From assembly GCF_039928515.1 (NCBI RefSeq), contig NZ_JBDSSZ010000059.1: a stretch of 28,195 nucleotides of DNA; one strand, given 5' to 3'. Below are positions 8,487 to 15,296 of this stretch, piece by piece (within the stretch, counting starts at the first letter, position 1; each line of letters begins with the position of its first letter). This DNA is from Capsulimonas sp039928515. Its GTDB lineage: Bacteria > Armatimonadota > Armatimonadia > Armatimonadales > Capsulimonadaceae. The notes beneath the pieces were generated by a model. It worked only from the letters and a program-made list of their open reading frames with translations, was not told the origin of the DNA and did not search any database. The position numbers were made by a program, and so were the translations under genes.

Positions 8487-10549
8487 GCGGCCTCCGTATG
8501 CATTACCAAAGCGGGAGATTCAAATATCTCCGTCCCATCACGCGCCGGCTCCAAAAACGCCGCGCCGCAATGCTCGCAGGGCTCCTGTGTGACGGCGCGC
8601 TTCTTGCCGCATTGCGAACAAATAACGAGCGCCGGCCAGCGATAGATCGACAGGATCGTCATCAGCGCCGGCATACCGAGAAAGGCGCCGGCCAGTGCGC
8701 TGATGCCCCGCGCTCGGATTGGCAGTCCAGAGCGACGAGCCGCAAGCCAGCAGAGGGTCGCCCAGGTGAGGCCAGCGACCAAAGCCACGTTGACGGAAGC
8801 GAAAGTGACGAGACCGAGAATATGTGACGCCTCCATAATCACCAGGATTACGGGAACAAAAGCGGCGTAGAGTGAGCTGCCCCAATCCGTCGGAAGGCTC
8901 GGCGCGTAGAGCGGCGGCAGTGGTTGAATTTGCAGCAGCCGTCCGTCGGCGGTATATTCGGCGACACGATCCGGCTGCCCCTCGCTTGGGCAAAGCCACA
9001 TCAAGTAATGCTCGGCGTTTCGGCTACGCGGCGCGGCTCCAGTCGTTCGCGGGAGCGCCGTAAAACCCGCGCTCCATCCCGGCGAGGTCGGAGCCGAGAA
9101 GCGCAAATTCCCTTTCGAATCGAAGATATCGACGCTGTGGTCCGTAGTAACAAAATATTCATTCTCGTGAAATGGGCTGGAAACCAGAGACCGAATATCT
9201 TCCTTAAGCGGCGCCGAAAGAAGCGGCGACACATGCAGTTGACCGAGGGCGGGAGCCCAGCCGCCGGTATTCTCGGAAGTCAGACGATAGATCTGAGGTC
9301 CGAACACCCAGAACACATTATCCGAGGAATCGATCGCCGAAAGCGTCGAGTAGGGACTCGGAAACGGCGAAGGCTGCCCGCCGCCGGCGGCAACCGCGCC
9401 GCTCGGTCCGATCTCACCGATCAGATGGCTATCCTTCGTCGAGTACATCGCCACCCGATGTCGCGAGGCAATGTAGAACCACGCGTAATCGCCAATTCCA
9501 ACGCGCGGAGTAAAGGTTACGTCGTACACGTAGCGCTGCGGCTCCGCATATCGTCTCGTCATACTGGAATTGGCGATCGAGTTAAAAGAAAGGATTTGCG
9601 GAAAATTGAGGTCCGCGTAACTAGCATGCAGCGGGTGACCGGCCACGTCGCGCACTTCCTGCAAATAGGACCCGCCAGCCGGTTGGTGAACTTGTGTCAC
9701 CCGAACGATTTGCCCGGTTTTCAGAGCCGCGTAAAGCTCGATGCGGATCGGATCACGCGCCAGAGAAACCGACGACAACAGGTTCCCAGGCATTACCAGG
9801 ACCACGGCGCACGCGGTCAATGCGCCGAAAAAGACGATTAAGATCGTGCTAACGCGTCCCGCCTTCGATGGCGATGCTTCGTTGTCCGATGCTGAAAAAG
9901 CGCTCAGTGCGGCGATTGCCAGCGGGGCAATCGCCAGCGGCAGCAGCGCTATCGTCTGCCAAAACTCCTGAGGGATCGTATCAATCGCGAACGCCAGGCA
10001 GTATCCGGTCGCCAGCGGCAGCAGGCGGCTTCCGTACCAGGGGACGGAGCGAAGCGCCACGATCAGCGCGGCGAAGTAAATGATGGCGCCGCACGCAATC
10101 GCCGCGAACCCCGCAAGCATTAAGCGTGGATCGAACGGCCCAGCGACATGCCCTGGCGCCGCCGCCCACGCCGACACGGCAAGGAGAGGGACAGCCATCG
10201 CCAGCGCATAAAGCGAGAGACCGGCGCACGCCTTGCCCCAGAAGATCCATGCGCGCGGCGTTGGCCGATGCATCAGGAACGCCCATTGGTCCCGGCGTCG
10301 CTCTGGAAAGATCTGAAGCATCCCCAGCAGCAGCGCCGTCAGCGCGCTCCCCAGCACAACGTCTCCATTGACCGAACGCCAAAAGTCGTAAAATGGCTTC
10401 GCCTTGTAGTGATAGCCTTGACCGGGCTGCGCCGCCATGATCACAATCGACAGCAGCAACCCCACCGCCGCCAGCGCCGCCCATTTGGCGTTCTCGCGGC
10501 ACTCTTTCCAGAACATCGCGCGAAACGCGCGAAAGTTACTTGCGTTCAT
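8483..10549 (-). CDS. ABC-2-like permease with central extracytoplasmic domain and C-terminal zinc ribbon (copy 2)
   Basis: 688 residues. The first 35 residues (MNASNFRAFRAMFWKECREN...) are nearly identical to those of the copy upstream, and the DNA there (10451-10540 versus 12571-12660) differs at only a few bases, pointing to recent duplication or gene conversion. The conserved loop RRRDQWAFLMHRP follows helix 2. The central domain holds WFYIASRHRVAMYSTKDS and later propeller-like strands such as YFVTTDHSVDIFDSKGNL. Two clear adjacent helices, then another, precede the zinc ribbon (cysteines 644, 647, 658, 661) and the RDGTEIFES tail. The central domain could be a beta-propeller, by the look of its repeated strands only. 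It overlaps the upstream gene by four bases (ATGA). Confidence 0.85.
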   Translation of the reverse strand: MNASNFRAFRAMFWKECRENAKWAALAAVGLLLSIVIMAAQPGQGYHYKAKPFYDFWRSVNGDVVLGSALTALLLGMLQIFPERRRDQWAFLMHRPTPRAWIFWGKACAGLSLYALAMAVPLLAVSAWAAAPGHVAGPFDPRLMLAGFAAIACGAIIYFAALIVALRSVPWYGSRLLPLATGYCLAFAIDTIPQEFWQTIALLPLAIAPLAIAALSAFSASDNEASPSKAGRVSTILIVFFGALTACAVVLVMPGNLLSSVSLARDPIRIELYAALKTGQIVRVTQVHQPAGGSYLQEVRDVAGHPLHASYADLNFPQILSFNSIANSSMTRRYAEPQRYVYDVTFTPRVGIGDYAWFYIASRHRVAMYSTKDSHLIGEIGPSGAVAAGGGQPSPFPSPYSTLSAIDSSDNVFWVFGPQIYRLTSENTGGWAPALGQLHVSPLLSAPLKEDIRSLVSSPFHENEYFVTTDHSVDIFDSKGNLRFSAPTSPGWSAGFTALPRTTGAAPRSRNAEHYLMWLCPSEGQPDRVAEYTADGRLLQIQPLPPLYAPSLPTDWGSSLYAAFVPVILVIMEASHILGLVTFASVNVALVAGLTWATLCWLAARRSGLPIRARGISALAGAFLGMPALMTILSIYRWPALVICSQCGKKRAVTQEPCEHCGAAFLEPARDGTEIFESPALVMHTEAA

Positions 10550-12669
10550 GCAGCCTCCGTATGCGTCATCACCAAGCCAGATGTCTCGTAAATCTCCGTT
10601 CCATCACGCGCTGGTGCCGAGAACGCCGCGCCGCAATGATCACAGCGATCCTGTATAACCACACGTTTCTTGCCGCATTGCGGACAATCGATACGCGACG
10701 GCCATCGATACAGCGAGAGAATCGTCAGCAGGAAAGGCAGGCCAAGAAACAGTCCCGCGAGAGCCCCAGCAATGCGAGTGCGACCCTGGAAACCGCCGCG
10801 CTTGAGGACCAGCCACGATAGAGACGCCCAAATAGCGGAAAAGCCCAGTGGACCGGCCTTCAGCAGCGCCAAGGGCGCGCTTTGGAGAAAGAGGGCCGCC
10901 AGAAACATCGAGATCATAGGCGCTACGGAAGCTGACAATTTTGACGATGCCGCAATCGTTATGGATGGAGGTAGTGACGGTAGTATTTCACGCTGCATGA
11001 CCTTGCCGTGAGGCGAATATTCCGTCACCGTCCCCTGCAATCCCGTCGCGATCCGATTGGGAAATATCCAAAAAAAGTAACGGGTGTCATTGCCGCCGTG
11101 AACGGCGTCGCCATGCGCGCCTGGCAAATCCACCACGGAGACTTTATTGCCATCAGGGACAGGAACGGAAAAAAGCACCTGTCCCTTGGGGGCGACAACA
11201 TGGACGGCATGCGCCGTACAAACATAGTAAACGTATTGCGTATCGTCCGCAGGACCGTCAAAACTACGAGATGGCGTTACCGAGACAATCGCTTCCGGCA
11301 ATGGCTTATGAAACAGCGGGATCCAGGCCAACCGAGCACGGGGATCGAAATCTCCACTGGAAATATCCGTGTTCAATCGATAAATCTGCCGGCTAAAGAC
11401 ATAAGGAGTATTGGTCAGCCCTGAACTGACGGGCAAAGAAACAGGACTGCCGAGAAACTGGGCCGTCCCCAAGGTATCAGAGGACTGAGAGTCAACTGGC
11501 CCAATTTCGCGAACGACTCGACGTGTCTTGGTGGAATAGAGGACGATTCGGCGCCGGGGAGCGATGTAGAACCACCGAAACCGGGGCGAACTGGCGCGCA
11601 GTGGCTGCACGATTTCCTGTGCGTAACGCTGCGGCTGCATGTACGATACGTTCCATGCATTCGGCGCGTATTGAGTTCCGGTCAGCATGAGCGACGTTGG
11701 CGTCTTCAGGGCATCGGGATAGTAGGGCACAAAACGGCCACTCAGGTCGTGAAGCTCCGATATTTGCTGCGGGGTAACATAACGACCGCCAACAATACGT
11801 ACGGGGAACGATGTCGCTCGAACGAAGCGGCCCGAAGTCAGAACCCCATAATCCTGTGTCGCTTCAGAGTAGTATGAGCCTTGTCGTTGGACATCGCTAT
11901 AAAACCCAACCGCAATCGCGAACACGGCAAATAACACGACCGAGCAGCCCGCAAACATCGTCAGCGCCAATCCTGCCCGTCCGGCATAAGAGCGCCGCGC
12001 TTCGGCGCTCTCCGCGACGAAACTGGCCCAGGCCGCCAGCGCCAGGGGAACGACAGTGAACGGCAGCACCGCCATCGTCCACCAAAATTCGTTCGTCAAC
12101 CCCAATGGAAAATACCCCAGCGCACCAGCAAGCAGAGGCAAAATGCGGCTCCCATGCCAGCGAGCGGGACGCAGCGCGACGATCAGCGCAGCGAAATAAA
12201 TATTCACTCCGCATAAGATGGTCGCGACGCCGGGAAGCATCAGACGCGGATCGAACGGCGCGGCCATATTCCCAGGCACGGCCGCCCAGATCGAAACGGC
12301 GACCAATGGACACCCGACAGCGAGCAAATAGAGCGCAAGGCCAGCGCATGCTTTCCCCCAGAACAGCACAGCGCGCGAGGCCGGCCGGTGCATCAGGAAC
12401 GCCCATTGATCGCGCCGCCGCTCCGGCAGGATTTGCAGCATCCCCAGCAGCAGCGCCGTCAAGACCGAGCCAAACCCAATCACGGTATAGACCGCATTCC
12501 AAAATTCGTCATATGGCTTTACCTGATATGGTAAGACTTGATTGGACTTAGCCGCCCCAACGACTAGCGCCAGCAGCAACCCCACCGCCGCCAGCGCCGC
12601 CCATTTGGCGTTCTCACGGCATTCTTTCCAAAACATCGCGCAAAACGCGCGAAAGTTTCCTGCGTTCAC
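10546..12669 (-). CDS. ABC-2-like permease with central extracytoplasmic domain and C-terminal zinc ribbon (copy 1)
   Basis: 707 residues, first permease after the ATPase. The start is GTG at 12669, overlapping the ATPase stop (GTGA); the other three copies use ATG. Architecture: membrane segments in residues 20-270, the loop RRRDQWAFLMHRP, a central soluble domain of roughly 330 residues with WFYIAPRRRIVLYSTKT, then paired helices. The zinc ribbon has cysteines 662, 665, 676 and 679 (CPQCG ... CDHCG), followed by RDGTEIYET. This copy pairs most closely with copy 2 at its 5' end, while the central domains have diverged more. Whether the four permeases form one mixed complex or alternate on a shared ATPase cannot be told from sequence. 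Confidence 0.85.
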   Translation of the reverse strand: MNAGNFRAFCAMFWKECRENAKWAALAAVGLLLALVVGAAKSNQVLPYQVKPYDEFWNAVYTVIGFGSVLTALLLGMLQILPERRRDQWAFLMHRPASRAVLFWGKACAGLALYLLAVGCPLVAVSIWAAVPGNMAAPFDPRLMLPGVATILCGVNIYFAALIVALRPARWHGSRILPLLAGALGYFPLGLTNEFWWTMAVLPFTVVPLALAAWASFVAESAEARRSYAGRAGLALTMFAGCSVVLFAVFAIAVGFYSDVQRQGSYYSEATQDYGVLTSGRFVRATSFPVRIVGGRYVTPQQISELHDLSGRFVPYYPDALKTPTSLMLTGTQYAPNAWNVSYMQPQRYAQEIVQPLRASSPRFRWFYIAPRRRIVLYSTKTRRVVREIGPVDSQSSDTLGTAQFLGSPVSLPVSSGLTNTPYVFSRQIYRLNTDISSGDFDPRARLAWIPLFHKPLPEAIVSVTPSRSFDGPADDTQYVYYVCTAHAVHVVAPKGQVLFSVPVPDGNKVSVVDLPGAHGDAVHGGNDTRYFFWIFPNRIATGLQGTVTEYSPHGKVMQREILPSLPPSITIAASSKLSASVAPMISMFLAALFLQSAPLALLKAGPLGFSAIWASLSWLVLKRGGFQGRTRIAGALAGLFLGLPFLLTILSLYRWPSRIDCPQCGKKRVVIQDRCDHCGAAFSAPARDGTEIYETSGLVMTHTEAA

Positions 12670-13592
12670 GCCACATCCTCCGCATCCGGGATAAAGAACG
12701 ACTGCTCGCCCCGGTCGCCTAGATAGCTGATAAAGGCGTCTTCCAAACCCAGCGGCATCGGGTCGATGCTCTTGGGATTCAGCGACTTCAAAATCCGATC
12801 CGTGTCAGGCGACATATTCGCGATGGTCAGCACCATCTCGTTCTCCGTGCGGAACGAGTGCAGCAGGCCGGGAATGGCGGGCGGCGGCGGCGGTGTCCCG
12901 GGGAACTTGAGCGAAACTTGTCGAACTCGATCCTGAAAGGTCTCTAAACTGCAATTGGCGCGCAGGACACTTCGGTCGAGAATGGCGATATGGTCGGCGA
13001 CGCGTTCGACGTCCGAAAGCAAGTGCGACGAGAAGAGAATGGTCCGGTCGGCGCGGCGCGTCACATACAGCATCGATTGAAGCAGGCTGCGACGGGCGAC
13101 AGGGTCCAGACCGAGCGCGGGATCGTCCAGGATGAGCAGTTCAGGTTCGGGCGCCAGGGTCAAGGCGAGGCAGAGGCCAGCGCGTTCGCCGCGTGACAGT
13201 CCCTTCGCCTTGGTCTTGGGGTTCAGGCCGAAGTGATCCACGACCCCGTTGTAAACGCCCCAATTCCAATTTTGATAAAATCGGGACTGCCACTCGCCGC
13301 ACTCTTTGACGGTCATCCATCCGTACACATGATGCCCTTCGGCGAGATAACCGACGCGAGCGCGCAGTTCCGGAGTGAGACTTCGGCTGTCCTGGCCGAG
13401 CACCGTCGCCGACCCGCGTGTCGGCTCGACCAATCCCAGCATCATGCGAATGGTCGTGCTCTTGCCGGCGCCGTTACGCCCGAGAAATCCAAAGATAGAC
13501 CCGCGCGGCACGGCGAGATCCAACGGCGACACCACCTCGCGCGTCCCGTAATATTTGGTCAACCCATGCGTTTCGATCACAAAGTCATTCAT
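12666..13592 (-). CDS. ABC transporter ATP-binding protein (YtrB-like)
   Basis: Cytoplasmic ATPase, 308 residues, that should energise the permeases encoded downstream. Motifs numbered from this start: Walker A GRNGAGKST (38-46), Q-loop region GYLAEGHHVYGWM (81-93) with no glutamine, signature LSRGERAG (132-139), Walker B ELLILDDP (151-158) and the H-loop histidine at 190 (FSSH). The residue after the Walker B aspartate is Asp157, where most ABC ATPases have the catalytic Glu. The start at 13592 has a GGGAGG site seven bases upstream; a longer frame beginning at 13628 lacks this. It overlaps the end of the GntR gene by eight bases. It is the only ATPase for four permease genes, which is unusual for a dimeric NBD system. 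Confidence 0.93.
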   Translation of the reverse strand: MNDFVIETHGLTKYYGTREVVSPLDLAVPRGSIFGFLGRNGAGKSTTIRMMLGLVEPTRGSATVLGQDSRSLTPELRARVGYLAEGHHVYGWMTVKECGEWQSRFYQNWNWGVYNGVVDHFGLNPKTKAKGLSRGERAGLCLALTLAPEPELLILDDPALGLDPVARRSLLQSMLYVTRRADRTILFSSHLLSDVERVADHIAILDRSVLRANCSLETFQDRVRQVSLKFPGTPPPPPAIPGLLHSFRTENEMVLTIANMSPDTDRILKSLNPKSIDPMPLGLEDAFISYLGDRGEQSFFIPDAEDVA

Positions 13593-13998
13593 GCGTAACC
13601 TCCCGAGGCGTCTCCGGCATGGCTTCACTGAGCCGCCGCTCTAAGTAATCGATAATTTCGGCCGTCGTAAATCCCAGCATCCGAACATCGTGCAGAAAAA
13701 CGTCGCCCGCCTGCTCCAATCGCCGCCGGCGCTCGGCGTCCGAGAACACCTGACGCCGCTCGGCGACAAATACCCCTTTGCCCCGCTGCGACTCGAGCAC
13801 GCCGTCCCGCACCAGATCGTTATAAGCCCGCGCAACGGTATTGGGGTTGACGACCAGCCGCTCCGCCAGAGCGCGCACGCTCGGCAGCTGATCGCCCGGC
13901 TGGGCCGCGCCCGACTCCACGGCCTTGCCGATCTGATCGACAATCTGCCAGTAGATCGGCGTGCTGCTTCCAGTTGCTATTTGTATTTCGAGGGACAA
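13585..13998 (-). CDS. GntR-family regulator, YtrA subfamily
   Basis: 137 residues. The N-terminal GntR winged helix spans about residues 12-75 (PIYWQIVDQIGKAVESG, then LPSVRALAERLVVNPNTVARAYNDL, then GVLESQRGKGVFV). A short helical tail follows, as in the YtrA subfamily that controls ABC transporter operons in Gram-positive bacteria. The start is TTG at 13998, with AAGGAG five bases upstream; no in-frame ATG fits better. First gene of the six-gene overlapping operon. It probably represses its own promoter through the inverted repeat just upstream. In Bacillus the comparable ytr operon responds to cell-wall-active compounds; applying that here is inference. Confidence 0.92.
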   Translation of the reverse strand: MSLEIQIATGSSTPIYWQIVDQIGKAVESGAAQPGDQLPSVRALAERLVVNPNTVARAYNDLVRDGVLESQRGKGVFVAERRQVFSDAERRRRLEQAGDVFLHDVRMLGFTTAEIIDYLERRLSEAMPETPREVTHE

Positions 13999-14012
13999 CG
14001 GCGCTCCTTCAT

Positions 14013-14063
14013 ACTGTACTAGTTCAGTTAATACAGTTTATACACTTTTCAGGAATCTGTCAA
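14013..14063 (-). promoter_or_regulatory. Promoter and GntR operator of the ABC-permease operon
   Basis: On the minus strand a consensus TTGACA lies at 14063-14058. Downstream are AT-rich -10 candidates TATAAA (14042-14037, spacer 15) and TAAACT (14040-14035, spacer 17). A perfect inverted repeat ACTGTA (14013-14018) / TACAGT (14032-14037) with 13 bases between the arms overlaps the -10 region and the likely start site. This suits a dimeric GntR repressor. Confidence 0.6.
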
Positions 14064-14125
14064 GGGGTAATTTTCACGTGGAACGATAGAAAGGACCCGA
14101 GTGTTTTATCAATACACATCGACTT

Positions 14126-14151
14126 CGGGCTTCGGCATGCGCCGGAGCCCG
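14126..14151 (+). other. Hairpin in the 5' leader of the HtrA-like gene
   Basis: CGGGCTTCGGC (14126-14136) can pair with GCCGGAGCCCG (14141-14151) around the loop ATGC, with a single G-T wobble. It ends 13 bases before the ribosome binding site GGAGGAG. There is no T-run, so it is not a terminator. It may stabilise the leader or shield the ribosome site. Confidence 0.4.
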
Positions 14152-14177
14152 CTTCTTCCATCTGGAGGAGATTTAAA

Positions 14178-15215
14178 ATGACATCGACGATTGACGCCCG
14201 TCTGGACTTAGAATGGGTCCTAAATGACGAGGCGCATCTTATTGACGCAGAGAGAACGAGCGTCTCGAAGGACATTCCCGTTTCGGATGGGGAGCTGTTT
14301 GACGCGTATTCGCAGGCGGTGATGCACGCCGTGGAGACGGTGACGCCAAGCGTCGTCTTTATCCGCGCCGCCTTCATGCGCAGCGGGCAGGCAGGACAGG
14401 GCAGCGGTTCGGGGTTTATCTTCACGCCGGATGGCTATTTGCTGACCAACAGTCACGTCGTTCATGGCGCGACAAACTTAGAAGCGACGCTCGCCGATGG
14501 GCGTACATTCCCCGCGGAATTAGTGGGAGACGATCCGGAAACGGACCTTGCGGTATTAAGAATCGACGCGCCGAACTTGGTGGCGGCGCGCCTGGGGGAT
14601 TCGCAGCAGGTAAGGGCGGGACAGCTCGTGATCGCCATCGGCAACCCGTATGGGTTCCAATGCTCGGTGACGGCGGGCGTGGTGAGCGCACTCGGACGCT
14701 CCTTGCGCGCCAATTCGGGCCGACTAATCGACAATGTGATCCAAACCGACGCGGCCTTAAATCCTGGTAACTCGGGCGGGCCGCTGGTCACGTCGCGCGG
14801 TGAAGTCGTCGGCGTGAACACGGCGATCATCGCCTCGGCGCAGGGCATCTGCTTCAGCACGGCGATCAATACCGCGATCTACGTCGCAAGCCAGCTGATC
14901 CAGCACGGCAAGGTCCAGCGCAGCCTGATCGGCGTCTCCGGCCAGGACACGCCCCTGCCCCGCCGGCTGGTCCGCTATCACAATCTGGCCGAAGACAGCG
15001 GCGTCCTGGTGCTTGATGTCCAGGACGGCGGCCCCGCCGCCGAGGCCGGCCTGCGCCCAGGCGACGTGATTGTTGCTTTCGGAGAAAAGGCGGTGACGGG
15101 ATTGGATGATCTGCATCGTCGTCTGACGGACAAACAGGCGGGCGTTCCCGTCGGGATCACTCTGCTACGCGGCGCGATGAAACGAGTGCTGACGGTAGTT
15201 CCGACGGCGGGATAG
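14178..15215 (+). CDS. HtrA/DegP-like trypsin-fold serine protease with one PDZ domain
   Basis: 345 residues. The protease domain covers about 45-235, with the catalytic triad His93 (TNSHVV), Asp123 (ETDLAVL) and Ser199 (GNSGGP). The oxyanion region and substrate-pocket loop are intact. One PDZ domain spans about 250-345 (GVLVLDVQDGGPAAEAGLRPGDVIVAF). It should degrade or process misfolded or specific proteins. The start at 14178 is fixed by GGAGGAG seven bases upstream. From that start there is no signal peptide and no membrane helix in the first 50 residues, whereas most HtrA proteins are exported or anchored, so this one may be cytoplasmic. It is divergent from the GntR operon and ends at a bidirectional terminator. 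Confidence 0.94.
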   Translation: MTSTIDARLDLEWVLNDEAHLIDAERTSVSKDIPVSDGELFDAYSQAVMHAVETVTPSVVFIRAAFMRSGQAGQGSGSGFIFTPDGYLLTNSHVVHGATNLEATLADGRTFPAELVGDDPETDLAVLRIDAPNLVAARLGDSQQVRAGQLVIAIGNPYGFQCSVTAGVVSALGRSLRANSGRLIDNVIQTDAALNPGNSGGPLVTSRGEVVGVNTAIIASAQGICFSTAINTAIYVASQLIQHGKVQRSLIGVSGQDTPLPRRLVRYHNLAEDSGVLVLDVQDGGPAAEAGLRPGDVIVAFGEKAVTGLDDLHRRLTDKQAGVPVGITLLRGAMKRVLTVVPTAG

Positions 15216-15220
15216 TGATA

Positions 15221-15280
15221 GCCTAAAAATCGACCGGCTCGTGAGACAAGAAGATCTCGCGAGCCGGTCGATTTTTAGGC
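15221..15280. terminator. Bidirectional terminator between the HtrA-like and GH59 genes
   Basis: A perfect 21-base inverted repeat (15221-15241 with 15260-15280) contains A-rich and T-rich stretches at its outer ends and a GC-rich core CGACCGGCTCG. It lies between two convergent genes, six bases past the protease stop and 16 bases past the GH59 stop. It should end both transcripts. Confidence 0.9.
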
Positions 15281-15296
15281 CGTTATCTTAAACCAC

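Noticed and set aside
13974..14177. In-frame upstream extension of the HtrA-like protease that adds a hydrophobic stretch
   Set aside because: It would start inside the GntR coding region and run through that operon's promoter and operator; the ATG at 14178 has a strong, well-spaced GGAGGAG.
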